Source of the DNA: Georgenia sp. TF02-10
Lineage (GTDB): Bacteria; Actinomycetota; Actinomycetes; Actinomycetales; Actinomycetaceae
DNA: 64,000 nucleotides
Direction of reading: 5' to 3'
Assembly (NCBI RefSeq): GCF_022759505.1
Contig: NZ_CP094289.1
Coordinates: forward strand, 3,534,001 to 3,598,000
Made by a program: the position numbers and the translations under genes. Numbering within the stretch: the first letter of the stretch is position 1; every line of letters starts with the position of its first letter. The notes under the pieces were generated by a model. It was not told where the DNA came from and searched no databases. It worked only from the letters and a program-made list of their open reading frames with translations. Below, piece by piece: positions 29,744-38,879 of this stretch.

Positions 29744-30148
29744 CTAGCGCCACGTCCCGACGATGAGAGTGATGACCACGAGGTGCACCAGCCAGTCGCC
29801 GGCATGGATGGCCGCCAGAGCGACCGGCACCTGCTCGCCCATGAGGGAGCTGGCCCACTGGGTCAGCACGAAGCCCACCCAGAGCAGCGCCGCCAACCCG
29901 AGGAGAGGGAGAACACCGGTGGTCTCGGTCAGCCCGACGAGGATCGCCACGCACAGGGCCAGCACGATCGACGTCGCTGCCGCGACGGCCAGCTGCCCGG
30001 CCGGGGCCGGCTGCTGCGCGCCCGAGCGACCGCGCCAGCGCTGCTGAAGGCTGACCATCCGGGCGCCGAGCAGGCCGTACCACGCTGTGCTCCCGACGAC
30101 GGAGGCGGCTGCCGAGACGAGCACCGCGGCCACGTTGATCGCGGGCAT
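29744..30148 (-). CDS. DUF1761-like four-helix membrane protein
   Basis: This 134-residue protein has four predicted membrane helices. The N-terminal AAVLVSAAASVVGSTAWYGLLGARM resembles the DUF1761 family. No function is known. The ATG at 30148 shares bases with a TGA that ends the broken DUF4287/SRPBCC-like gene upstream (TGATG), so the two genes were evidently built as one transcription unit. It may still be made, but coupling to the upstream gene would be weakened by that gene's early stop. Confidence 0.6.
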   Translation of the reverse strand: MPAINVAAVLVSAAASVVGSTAWYGLLGARMVSLQQRWRGRSGAQQPAPAGQLAVAAATSIVLALCVAILVGLTETTGVLPLLGLAALLWVGFVLTQWASSLMGEQVPVALAAIHAGDWLVHLVVITLIVGTWR

Positions 30149-30807
30149 CAGCGGACCTCACCTTCCGGCGTGGCCTTGAGAGCCGCGAGGCGGTCCCGCC
30201 ACCACTGCTTCATCTCGCCCGCCTGCTCGGCATCCTGCAGCCGGGCGCGCTCAACGGTGACGGTGGTCTTCGCCCTCGCCTTCGCCGCAAGGCTCAGGTG
30301 GAGGCGCGATCAGCCGTCCGCCCAGTCGAAGTGGGCGGCCGTGGGTGGTGTGGCCTTCCGCTCGGCGAGCGTCACCCCAGGTATCCAGCGCTCACGGGCG
30401 CTGGGGTCGACGAACGCCTCGAACAGCTCCTCCACAGGAACCGCGATCGTCCTCGATGCCGAGACCGAGAACCCGTCGGCGTGCTCACCCACGGCGCGGC
30501 CGGGGCGTGCGCGCTCGTAGCTGCCGGCGATGGCCTGGACGTTCCAGGCCAGGGGGTGGAGCTCGAGCAGGTCGGCCAGCCATCGGGCGATCTCGCGGTG
30601 CGGCTTGTCGGCCACTTCGTCATCGAGCAGGTCGAACCACTCTTCCCAGCCGCGGCCGGTTCGCTCCGACGTGGCCAGCGCAGGAGCCCCATCACCACCG
30701 GGCAATTCTGTGGCGGCCAGCAGGACGGCGCGGGCGGCGGTATAGCTCTCGCCGGTCTTGCCCATGCGCGCGCGGACCAGGCGCTCGAAGGACCGGTTTG
30801 CGGTCAT
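30148..30807 (-). pseudogene. DUF4287/SRPBCC-like gene interrupted by an in-frame stop
   Basis: The ATG at 30807 has an AAAGGA ribosome site. Residues 1-105 resemble DUF4287 proteins (GRGWEEWFDLLDDEVADKPHREIARWL), and residues from about 108 resemble an SRPBCC-type ligand-binding fold. A TGA at 30310-30312 stops translation after residue 165, in the middle of the second domain. Reading straight on in the same frame gives about 53 further sensible codons (SRLHLSLAAKARAKTTVTVE and EMKQWWRDRLAALK), ending exactly at the TGA that overlaps the next gene's ATG. One base change, such as TCA to TGA, explains this. A sequencing error or true stop readthrough are alternatives. Confidence 0.72.
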
Positions 30808-31187
30808 CAGGTTGTTCCTTTCCCACGGCAGAACCGCCTCGACTCACGCTCGCGACGTCCACCGGAAAAGGACAACACCGACCAGCATACCGAGGGTTCG
30901 AGAGCCCCTTTGCCTCCGCTGGGCCGGTGGCGTGAGCACCGGAACCGAGGTTGGGCGCGGGACAGCGCCTGACCCGACGCTAGCGCAGCACGACTCCCGC
31001 GGCAACGAGCTCGTCAGCCCTCCACGCTCCGGGTATACGACAAGCGTCGCGGCGGAGCGCAGCAACGACGAGCGCATCATCCGCCGCCCAACGCCCCCGA
31101 ATATGCACGGAATATCCACGGCCGACGACCTGCGCCGACGCGCGGGTCGCTGCTACTGTCGCGCTTGACCGGGCTAATACCGGCCGG
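30808..31187. other. Divergent intergenic region upstream of narK
   Basis: About 380 bp without a gene. A TAATAC hexamer at 31175-31180 lies 7 nt before the narK ATG. A short AT-richer tract at 31098-31115 contains two GAATAT half-sites and may bind a regulator of nitrate respiration. A GGTTCGAGAGCCC segment near 30897 resembles a tRNA T-arm, but no tRNA body is present. Confidence 0.45.
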
Positions 31188-32432
31188 ATGCACCTCAAAA
31201 CTTGGGAGGTCCCGTTGCCGCGACCATCTGCCGGGCGGACGGCTTCGCCCCCCGCCACCGAGGACACCGGCCGCCAGACGCTGATGCTGGTCCTGGCCAC
31301 CGTCGGGTTCCTGCTGAACTTCTGGGCCTGGTCCCTGATCGGACCGCTCGGCTCGACCTACGGCGCGGAGCTGGACCTGACGCCCGTCCAGGTCTCCGTC
31401 GCTGTCGCCGTCCCCGTGATCGTCGGGTCGTTGGGCCGCATCCCGGTGGGCGCCCTGACCGACCGCTTCGGTGCCCGGGTCATGTTCCCCCTCGTCACCG
31501 CGGCGACCATCCTCCCGGTCCTGTTCGTCGGCCTGGTGGCCAACAGCTTCGCGATGCTCATCCTCGGGGGCTTCTTCCTCGGCCTGGGCGGCACGACCTT
31601 CGCCATCGGGGTCCCGTTCGTCAACGCCTGGTTCCGCCCGGAGCGCCGCGGCACCGCGCTGGGGCTGTTCGGCATGGGCACCGCCGGCACCGCCGTCGCC
31701 GCCTTCACCACCGTCGACATCGCCGACGCCTACGGCCGGCCCGCCCCGTTCCTGCTCGTCGCCGTCGTCCTGGCCGTCTACGCCGTCGTCGCCTGGGTGC
31801 TGCTCCGCGACGCCCCGGGCCGGCCGACGCCGACCGGCTCCCCGTTCGCCGGGACGGCGCAGGCGGTGCGGGTGGGCGCCACCTGGCAGCTGTCCCTGCT
31901 CTACGCCCTCGCCTTCGGCGGGTTCGTGGCCTTCTCCGTCTACCTGCCCACCTACCTGGTCAACGACTACGACCTGACCCGCTCCGACGCCGCCCTCCGC
32001 ACCGCCGGGTTCGTCGTGCTCGCCGTCGTCATGCGACCCATCGGCGGCTGGCTGTCCGACCGTTGGCACCCGGTCCCGGTCCTGACCATCTGCTTCGTGG
32101 TCGGCGGCGCGCTGGCGCTGCTCGCCGCGGCCCGGCTCGAGCTCCTGCCCGCCGGCACGGTCGCCTTCCTCGGGCTGGCCGCCGTCCTGGGCGCCGGCTC
32201 CGGCGCGACGTTCGCGCTGGTCTCCCGGCTCGCCCCGGCCGGCATGGTTGGCGCGGTGACGGGCGTCGTCGGCGCCGCCGGCGGCCTCGGCGGCTTCTTC
32301 CCGCCCCTGGTGATGGGGGCGGTCTACGGCGCGACCGGGCGCTACACGATCGGCTTCCTCCTGCTCGCCGCCAGCGCGCTGGCCGTCGCCGCCTTCACCT
32401 GGTGGCCGGTGCGCCGCGCCACCCGCGGCTGA
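31188..32432 (+). CDS. narK: Nitrate/nitrite transporter, NarK family
   Basis: This 12-helix major-facilitator protein of about 414 residues imports nitrate or exchanges it for nitrite. The two Gly-rich nitrate signatures are visible as GGFFLGLGGTTFAIGVPFVN, with GLFGMGTAGTAVAAF following, and VTGVVGAAGGLGGFFPPLVMG. The conserved arginine regions are in GRIPVGALTDRFGAR and VVMRPIGGWLSDR. Two starts are plausible. The ATG at 31188 lies 7 nt after TAATAC; a TTG at 31215 has a strong GGGAGG site 5 nt upstream. It is the first gene of the nar cluster, 105 bp before narG. Confidence 0.9.
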   Translation: MHLKTWEVPLPRPSAGRTASPPATEDTGRQTLMLVLATVGFLLNFWAWSLIGPLGSTYGAELDLTPVQVSVAVAVPVIVGSLGRIPVGALTDRFGARVMFPLVTAATILPVLFVGLVANSFAMLILGGFFLGLGGTTFAIGVPFVNAWFRPERRGTALGLFGMGTAGTAVAAFTTVDIADAYGRPAPFLLVAVVLAVYAVVAWVLLRDAPGRPTPTGSPFAGTAQAVRVGATWQLSLLYALAFGGFVAFSVYLPTYLVNDYDLTRSDAALRTAGFVVLAVVMRPIGGWLSDRWHPVPVLTICFVVGGALALLAAARLELLPAGTVAFLGLAAVLGAGSGATFALVSRLAPAGMVGAVTGVVGAAGGLGGFFPPLVMGAVYGATGRYTIGFLLLAASALAVAAFTWWPVRRATRG

Positions 32433-32537
32433 CCGGCCAGCCGCCGCCCACCGAACCCCGAACCCGCCGACCCACCCCCAGCCGCCGCCCGACCGCCCGG
32501 AGCCCCCGCCCGGCCCCCGCGAAGAGAAGAGGACCCG

Positions 32538-35500
32538 ATGACCACCGAACCGCGAACGGCCGGACCAGCACCGGCGGGGCAGGGCGAGGACGGGCCGGGC
32601 CTGGACGGGCCGGGCCTGGACGGGCCGGTCACCGAGGCCCTGCTGCGCACCCGGCGGCTGCTGCGGCCGACGGCCGTCTCGCCGGACCTGCGCAGCCTGT
32701 ACGAGGTCGGCGGGCGGGACGCGGACACCTTCTACCGGGACCGGTGGAGCCACGACAAGGTCGTCCGCTCCACCCACGGGGTGAACTGCACCGGGTCCTG
32801 CTCGTGGAAGGTCTACGTCAAGGACGGCATCATCACCTGGGAGTCCCAGCAGACCGACTACCCCTCGGTCGGGCCGGACCGCCCGGAGTACGAGCCCCGC
32901 GGCTGCCCCCGCGGCGCGGCCTTCTCCTGGTACACCTACTCCCCCACCCGGGTGCGCTACCCCTACGTGCGCGGCTCGCTGCTGCAGATGTACCGGGAGG
33001 CCAAGGCCCGCCTGCACGACCCGGTCCTGGCCTGGGCCGACGTCGTGAACGACCCCGAGCGGGCCCGCCGCTACAAGTCCCAGCGCGGCAAGGGCGGCCT
33101 GGTCCGCGCCACCTGGGAGGAGGCGACGGAGATGGTCGCCGCCGCACACGTGCACACCGTCAAGGAGCACGGCCCGGACCGGATCGCCGGCTTCTCCCCG
33201 ATCCCGGCGATGTCGATGGTCTCCCACGCCGCCGGGTCCCGGTTCTACTCCCTCATCGGCGGGGCCATGCTGTCCTTCTACGACTGGTACGCCGACCTGC
33301 CGGTGGCCTCCCCGCAGGTCTTCGGGGACCAGACCGATGTGCCGGAGTCCGGGGACTGGTGGGACGCGGGCTACCTGATCATGTGGGGGTCGAACCTGCC
33401 GGTGACCCGCACCCCGGACGCGCACTGGATGACCGAGGCCCGCTACCGCGGCCAGAAGGTGGTCGCCGTCTCCCCCGACTACGCCGACAACGTCAAGTTC
33501 GCCGACGAGTGGCTGGCCGCCCAGCCCGGCACCGACGGGGCGCTGGCGATGGCGATGGGGCACGTGATCCTCAAGGAGTCTTACGTCGACCGACAGGCCC
33601 CGTACTTCGCCGACTACGTCAAGCGGTACACCGACCTGCCGTTCCTGGTCCGGCTGGAGGAGCGCGACGGCGGCTACGTGCCGGGCAAGTTCCTCACCGC
33701 CGCCGACCTCGGCGCGCCCGGGGAGCACGCCGACTTCACCGCCGAGCACGCCGACTTCAAGACCGTCCTGATCGACGCCGGCACCGACGCCCCGGTGGTG
33801 CCCGGCGGGTCGCTGGGGTTCCGGTTCGGGCCGGAGGGCGCCGGCCGGTGGAACCTCGACCTGGGCGAGGTCGACCCGCGGCTCACCCTGCACGGCGCCG
33901 GCGCCGAGCCGGTCCCGCTCACCCTGCCCCGGTTCGACGCCCCGGACGGCCACGCCGACACCGTCGCCCGCGGCGTCCCGGCCCGCCGGGTGGCCGGGCA
34001 CCTGGTCACCACCGTCTTCGACCTGCTGCTCGCCCAGTACGGCGTGGCCCGCCCGGACCTGCCCGGGCAGTGGCCCACCGGCTACGACGACCCCACCCAG
34101 CCGGGCACCCCGGCCTGGCAGGAGGCCATCACCGGCGTGCCGGCCGCCAAGGCCGAGCGCATCGGGCGGGAGTTCGCCGCCAACGCCGAGGAGTCCGGCG
34201 GCCGGTCGATGATCATCATGGGCGCCGGCACCAACCACTGGTTCCACTCCGACCAGATCTACCGGACCTTCCTGACCCTGACCACGCTCACCGGGTCCCA
34301 GGGCGTCAACGGCGGCGGCTGGGCGCACTACGTCGGGCAGGAGAAGGTCCGCCCGATCACCGGCTACACCCAGCTGGCCAACGCGCTGGACTGGTCCCGC
34401 CCGCCGCGGCACATGATCCAGACGGCCTACTGGTACCTGCACACCGACCAGTACCGCTACGACGCCTTCGGCGCCGACACCCTGGCCGCGGCGACGGCGG
34501 GCGGCCAGCTGGCCGGCAAGAGCACCGCCGACGTGCTGGCCCAGACCGCCCGGATGGGCTGGATGCCGTCCTACCCCACCTTCGACCGCAACCCCCTGGA
34601 CGTCGCCGACGACGCCGCGGCGGCCGGGCTCGAGGTCGGCGAACACGTGCCCCGCGAGCTCGCCGCCGGCCGGCTGCGGTTCGCCGCGGAGGACCCCGAC
34701 GCCCCGGAGAACTTCCCCCGGGTGCTCACCGTGTGGCGGGCCAACCTGCTGGGCAGTTCGGGGAAGGGCAACGAGTACTTCCTCAAGCACCTGCTCGGCA
34801 CCGACTCCGACGTGCGGGCCACCGAGGCGCCGCCGGAGGCCCGCCCCAAGGACGTGGTCTGGCACGAGGAGGCCCCCACCGGCAAGCTCGACCTGCTGCT
34901 CTCGCTGGACTTCCGGATGACCTCGACCACGATCTTCTCCGACGTCGTGCTGCCGGCGGCCACCTGGTACGAGAAGCACGACCTGAGCAGCACCGACATG
35001 CACCCCTACGTCAACTCCTTCTCCCCGGCGATCGCGCCGCCGTGGCAGTCCCGGACCGACTTCGACGCCTTCGCCGGCATCGCGGCCGCGTTCAGCCGGC
35101 TGGCCGAGCGGCACCTCGGGGTGCGCCGCGACGTCGTGGCCGTCCCCCTCGCCCACGACACCGCCGACGAGCTGGCCAACCCCGGCGGGCGGGTGCGGGA
35201 CTGGAAGGCCGGCGAGTGCGACCCGGTGCCCGGCAAGACCATGCCCAAGCTCGTCGTCGTCGAGCGCGACTACCCCGCCGTCGCCCAGAAGATGGCCGCG
35301 CTGGGCCCGCTGGTGGACACCCTCGGCGAGACCACCAAGGGCGTGACCTTCCAGGTCGGCCGGGAGGTGGAGTACCTGCGGGCGAAGAACGGCACGGTCC
35401 GCGGCGGGGTGGCCGACGGGCGCCCGACGCTGGCCCGCGACGTGCACATGTGCGAGGCCATCCTGGCCCTGTCCGGCACCACCAACGGCCGCCTCGCCGC

Positions 35501-36299
35501 GCAGGGCTTCCGCACCCTGGAGGAGCGCACCGGGACCCGGCTCGCGGACCTGGCCGCCGAGCAGGAGGGCCGGCAGATCACCTTCGCCGACACCCAGGCC
35601 GCGCCGACGCCGGTGATCACCTCCCCGGAGTGGTCCGGCTCGGAGCACGGCGGCCGGCGGTACTCGGCGTTCACCATCAACGTCGAGCGGCTCAAGCCCT
35701 GGCACACCCTGACCGGGCGGCAGCACTTCTACCTCGACCACGACTGGATGGCCGAGCTCGGCGAGCAGCTGCCGGTCTTCCGGCCGCCGCTGAACATGAC
35801 CGCCCTGTTCGACGAGCCGGAGATCGGCGCCACCGACGAGCTCGGCATCACGGTGCGCTACCTGACCCCGCACAACAAGTGGTCCATCCACTCCGAGTAC
35901 CAGGACAACCTGCTCATGCTGAGCCTGTCCCGGGGCGGGCCGACGATCTGGCTGAGCAAGGAGGACGCCGCCCGGATCGAGGTGGCGGACAACGACTGGA
36001 TCGAGGCGGTCAACCGCAACGGCGTCGTCGTCGCCCGGGCGATCGTCTCCCACCGGATGCCGCGGGGGACGGCGTACATGTACCACGCCCAGGACCGGCT
36101 CATCGACGTGCCCCGCTCGGAGACCTCGGGCCGGCGCGGCGGCATCCACAACTCCCTGACCCGGCTGCTGATCAAGCCGAGCCATCTCATCGGCGGGTAC
36201 GCCCAGCTGTCCTACGCGTTCAACTACACCGGTCCCACCGGCAACCAGCGCGACGAGGTCACCCGGATCCGCCGCCGTTCCCAGGAGGTGCAGTACTGA
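32538..36299 (+). CDS. narG: Respiratory nitrate reductase alpha subunit
   Basis: NarG is the molybdopterin catalytic subunit that reduces nitrate to nitrite with menaquinol-derived electrons on the cytoplasmic side of the membrane. The 1253-residue length is normal. Ligands of the FS0 cluster are His80, Cys84 and Cys88 (THGVNCTGSC) and Cys123. The Mo-ligand Asp249 is in LSFYDWYADLP. No Tat signal is needed for this cytoplasm-facing type and none is obvious. The N-terminal 30 residues carry a short GPGLD repeat. The ATG at 32538 has an AGAGGA site. Confidence 0.97.
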   Translation: MTTEPRTAGPAPAGQGEDGPGLDGPGLDGPVTEALLRTRRLLRPTAVSPDLRSLYEVGGRDADTFYRDRWSHDKVVRSTHGVNCTGSCSWKVYVKDGIITWESQQTDYPSVGPDRPEYEPRGCPRGAAFSWYTYSPTRVRYPYVRGSLLQMYREAKARLHDPVLAWADVVNDPERARRYKSQRGKGGLVRATWEEATEMVAAAHVHTVKEHGPDRIAGFSPIPAMSMVSHAAGSRFYSLIGGAMLSFYDWYADLPVASPQVFGDQTDVPESGDWWDAGYLIMWGSNLPVTRTPDAHWMTEARYRGQKVVAVSPDYADNVKFADEWLAAQPGTDGALAMAMGHVILKESYVDRQAPYFADYVKRYTDLPFLVRLEERDGGYVPGKFLTAADLGAPGEHADFTAEHADFKTVLIDAGTDAPVVPGGSLGFRFGPEGAGRWNLDLGEVDPRLTLHGAGAEPVPLTLPRFDAPDGHADTVARGVPARRVAGHLVTTVFDLLLAQYGVARPDLPGQWPTGYDDPTQPGTPAWQEAITGVPAAKAERIGREFAANAEESGGRSMIIMGAGTNHWFHSDQIYRTFLTLTTLTGSQGVNGGGWAHYVGQEKVRPITGYTQLANALDWSRPPRHMIQTAYWYLHTDQYRYDAFGADTLAAATAGGQLAGKSTADVLAQTARMGWMPSYPTFDRNPLDVADDAAAAGLEVGEHVPRELAAGRLRFAAEDPDAPENFPRVLTVWRANLLGSSGKGNEYFLKHLLGTDSDVRATEAPPEARPKDVVWHEEAPTGKLDLLLSLDFRMTSTTIFSDVVLPAATWYEKHDLSSTDMHPYVNSFSPAIAPPWQSRTDFDAFAGIAAAFSRLAERHLGVRRDVVAVPLAHDTADELANPGGRVRDWKAGECDPVPGKTMPKLVVVERDYPAVAQKMAALGPLVDTLGETTKGVTFQVGREVEYLRAKNGTVRGGVADGRPTLARDVHMCEAILALSGTTNGRLAAQGFRTLEERTGTRLADLAAEQEGRQITFADTQAAPTPVITSPEWSGSEHGGRRYSAFTINVERLKPWHTLTGRQHFYLDHDWMAELGEQLPVFRPPLNMTALFDEPEIGATDELGITVRYLTPHNKWSIHSEYQDNLLMLSLSRGGPTIWLSKEDAARIEVADNDWIEAVNRNGVVVARAIVSHRMPRGTAYMYHAQDRLIDVPRSETSGRRGGIHNSLTRLLIKPSHLIGGYAQLSYAFNYTGPTGNQRDEVTRIRRRSQEVQY

Positions 36300-38017
36300 T
36301 GCGTGTGATGGCCCAGATGTCGATGGTGATGAACCTCGACAAGTGCATCGGCTGCCACACCTGCTCGGTGACCTGCAAGCAGGCGTGGACCAACCGGACC
36401 GGCACGGAGTACGTCTGGTTCAACAACGTCGAGACCCGCCCCGGGCAGGGCTACCCGCGCACCTACGAGGACCAGGAGCGCTGGCAGGGCGGCTGGACCC
36501 GGACCCGCAACGGGCGGCTGCGGCTGAAGCAGGGCGGGCGGCTGAAGAACCTGGCGACCATCTTCGCCAGCCCGAAGATGCCGGCCCTGGACGACTACTA
36601 CGAGCCGTGGACCTACGACTACGAGAACCTCACAAGCGCCCCGCTGCAGGAGCACACCCCGGTCGCCCGGCCCAAGTCCCTGATCAGCGGGGAGGACACC
36701 AAGATCCGGTGGAGCGGGAACTGGGACGACGACCTCGCCGGCGCCCCCGAGCTCGCCCCGGCGGACCCGGTGCTGCAGCAGGTCTCGGACAAGGTCAAGC
36801 TCGAGTTCGAAGAGACCTTCATGTTCTACCTGCCGCGGATCTGCGAGCACTGCCTCAACCCCTCATGCATGGCGTCGTGCCCCTCGGGGGCGATCTACAA
36901 GCGGGCCGAGGACGGCATCGTCCTGGTGGACCAGGACGCCTGCCGCGGGTGGCGCAAGTGCATCACCGGCTGCCCGTACAAGAAGGTGTACTTCAACCAC
37001 CGCACCGGCAAGGCGGAGAAGTGCACCTTCTGCTTCCCCCGCATCGAGGTCGGCCTGCCCACCGTCTGCTCGGAGACCTGCGTGGGGCGGCTGCGGTACA
37101 TCGGCCTGGTCCTCTACGACGCCGACCGGGTGCTGGAGGCCGCGAGCGTGGAGGACCCCCGCGAGCTCCTGGCCGCCCAGCGGCAGGTCTTCCTCGACCC
37201 CAACGACCCGGCCGTCGTCGCCGAGGCCGAGCGGGCCGGCATCCCGCACGACTGGGTCCAGGCCGCGCAGCGCTCGCCGATCTGGCGGCTGATCAACGAC
37301 TACGAGGTGGCGCTGCCGCTGCACCCGGAGTACCGGACGCTGCCGATGGTCTGGTACATCCCGCCGCTGAGCCCGGTGGTCGACGTCGTCAAGGAGACCG
37401 GGGAGGACGCCGAGGACAAGCACAACCTCTTCGCCGCCATCGACTCCCTGCGCATCCCGGTGGAGTACCTCGCCGAGCTGTTCACCGCCGGGGACGTCGC
37501 CCCGGTCACCGCGGTCCTGAAGCGGCTGGCCGCGATGCGCTCGTTCATGCGGGACATCAACATGGGCCGCCCGGCCGACCCGACCATCGCCGAGGCGGTC
37601 GGGATGGACGCCGGGTCGATGCAGGAGATGTACCGGCTGCTGGCGATCGCCAAGTACGACGAGCGCTACGTCATCCCGCCGGCGCACGCCGAGCAGGCGC
37701 ACAGCCTGGAGGAGCTGGCCACCGAGTGCAGCCTGGACTACGACGGCGGGCCGGGGATGGGCGGCTGGGGGCCGTTCGGGGAGGGCTCGGGCGGGACCAC
37801 CCCGGTCGCGGTGGAGAACTTCCAGATGCTCAAGCAGCGGCAGACCACCGAGTTCGCCACCGACCCGGCCGACAAGGCCCGCCGGGTGAACCTGCTGAAC
37901 TGGGACGGCAAGGGCGCCCCGCAGGGGCTGTTCCCACCCAAGCCCGGTGGTGCCCGCGGCGCCCCGGAGCTGATGGAGGGCACCGACCCGGACGCCGAGA
38001 CGGACCCCAAGCCGTGA
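36299..38017 (+). CDS. narH: Respiratory nitrate reductase beta subunit
   Basis: NarH carries four iron-sulfur clusters that pass electrons from NarI to NarG. The 572-residue protein has the four Cys groups: CIGCHTCSVTCKQAW near residue 16, CEHCLNPSCMASCPSGAIYKR, CRGWRKCITGCPYKK (with the Trp that marks the [3Fe-4S] cluster) and KCTFCFPRIEVGLPTVCSETCVG. The ATG at 36299 shares one base with the narG stop (TGATG), and AGGAGG lies 9 nt upstream. Its TGA at 38015-38017 overlaps the GTG of a 23-codon ORF. Confidence 0.97.
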   Translation: MRVMAQMSMVMNLDKCIGCHTCSVTCKQAWTNRTGTEYVWFNNVETRPGQGYPRTYEDQERWQGGWTRTRNGRLRLKQGGRLKNLATIFASPKMPALDDYYEPWTYDYENLTSAPLQEHTPVARPKSLISGEDTKIRWSGNWDDDLAGAPELAPADPVLQQVSDKVKLEFEETFMFYLPRICEHCLNPSCMASCPSGAIYKRAEDGIVLVDQDACRGWRKCITGCPYKKVYFNHRTGKAEKCTFCFPRIEVGLPTVCSETCVGRLRYIGLVLYDADRVLEAASVEDPRELLAAQRQVFLDPNDPAVVAEAERAGIPHDWVQAAQRSPIWRLINDYEVALPLHPEYRTLPMVWYIPPLSPVVDVVKETGEDAEDKHNLFAAIDSLRIPVEYLAELFTAGDVAPVTAVLKRLAAMRSFMRDINMGRPADPTIAEAVGMDAGSMQEMYRLLAIAKYDERYVIPPAHAEQAHSLEELATECSLDYDGGPGMGGWGPFGEGSGGTTPVAVENFQMLKQRQTTEFATDPADKARRVNLLNWDGKGAPQGLFPPKPGGARGAPELMEGTDPDAETDPKP

Positions 38018-38085
38018 CCGCGCTGCCGGAGGCCCGCGCCGTGACCCCGGCGGGCGCCGGGACCCGTACGGAGGCCCGGCCGTGA
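38014..38085 (+). CDS. 23-codon linker ORF between narH and narJ
   Basis: A GTG at 38014 overlaps the narH stop (GTGA) and opens a 23-residue frame whose TGA at 38083-38085 overlaps the narJ GTG (GTGA). Its first four codons (V-T-A-L) and the segment ggaggcccg(c)gccgtgacc repeat the sequence around the real narJ start. The ORF therefore looks like a partial duplication of the narJ start region that now chains translation from narH to narJ. A functional peptide is not claimed; the translational relay is inferred. Confidence 0.45.
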   Translation: MTALPEARAVTPAGAGTRTEARP

Positions 38086-38879
38086 CCGCGCTCATCTCGA
38101 CCAACCGGGTGCTGCGCCGCCGGACGGCACAGCGGCTCGCCGGCGACGAGGCGGCCCTCGTCCACCGCGTCGCGGCCCTGCTCCTGGAGTACCCCGACGA
38201 CGACGTCCTGGCCGCCCTGCCCGACCTGCGCGCCGCCGTCGCCGGCCTGCCCCCGAACCTGGGGGAGCCGCTGGCCCGGCTGGCCGGCCACCTCGCCGGC
38301 GGGGACCCGGGCCAGCTCCGGGCGGACTACGTCGCGACCTTCGACCACCGCCGCCGCTGCTGCCTGTACCTCACCTACTACGCCTACGGCGACACCCGGA
38401 AGCGGGGCGTCGCGCTCGTCGAGCTCAAGCAGGCCTACCGGGCGGCGGGCCTGGAGCTCGCCGCCGAGGAGCTGCCCGACCACCTGTGCGTCCTGCTGGA
38501 GTTCGCCGCGACCGGGGACCGGGTGACCGGCATCCGGCTGCTGCTCGAGCACCGCGCCGGGGTGGAGCTGCTGCGCCTGGCGCTGCTCGACGTCGGCTCC
38601 CCCTACGCCGACGCCCTCGCCGCCGTCTGCGCCACGCTGCCCCCGCTCGCCGGGGAGGACCGGGAGGCGGTCTTCAGGCTGGCGGCGGAGGGCCCGCCCG
38701 GGGAAGAGGTCGGGCTGGAGCCGTACGGCCCGGCCATGACCGCACCGGCCGGCCCGCCGGTGGCCGCGCCGTACGGTTCGCCCCTCGTGGCGCCGTCGGG
38801 CCCGCCCCCGGCCGCACCGCCCGGCCCGCCCGTCACCGCACCGCCCACCCCGCCCGCGCACCACGGAGGCCGGCCGTGA
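38082..38879 (+). CDS. narJ: Nitrate reductase assembly chaperone
   Basis: NarJ is the dedicated chaperone that keeps NarG in an open form for cofactor insertion; it is not part of the final enzyme. The helical NarJ/TorD-type fold covers about residues 20-200, with VATFDHRRRCCLYLTYYAYGDTRKRG and LPDHLCVLLEFAA typical of the family. The last 50 or so residues are a Pro/Ala-rich tail with repeats of an APxGPPxA-like unit. The GTG at 38082 overlaps the small upstream ORF, and GGAGG lies 7 nt upstream. The stop overlaps the narI GTG. Confidence 0.93.
   Translation: MTALISTNRVLRRRTAQRLAGDEAALVHRVAALLLEYPDDDVLAALPDLRAAVAGLPPNLGEPLARLAGHLAGGDPGQLRADYVATFDHRRRCCLYLTYYAYGDTRKRGVALVELKQAYRAAGLELAAEELPDHLCVLLEFAATGDRVTGIRLLLEHRAGVELLRLALLDVGSPYADALAAVCATLPPLAGEDREAVFRLAAEGPPGEEVGLEPYGPAMTAPAGPPVAAPYGSPLVAPSGPPPAAPPGPPVTAPPTPPAHHGGRP

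Noticed and set aside
30880-30920. A tRNA 3' end (GGTTCGAGAGCCC segment) or attachment site
   Set aside because: The loop is not followed by the required C61, no matching acceptor stem or anticodon arm lies upstream, and no flanking direct repeat marks an integration.
31202-36298. Very long open frames in and opposite the nar genes
   Set aside because: They are by-products of extreme third-position GC. They lack starts, ribosome sites and recognisable domains, whereas the overlapping NarG and NarH frames are clear.
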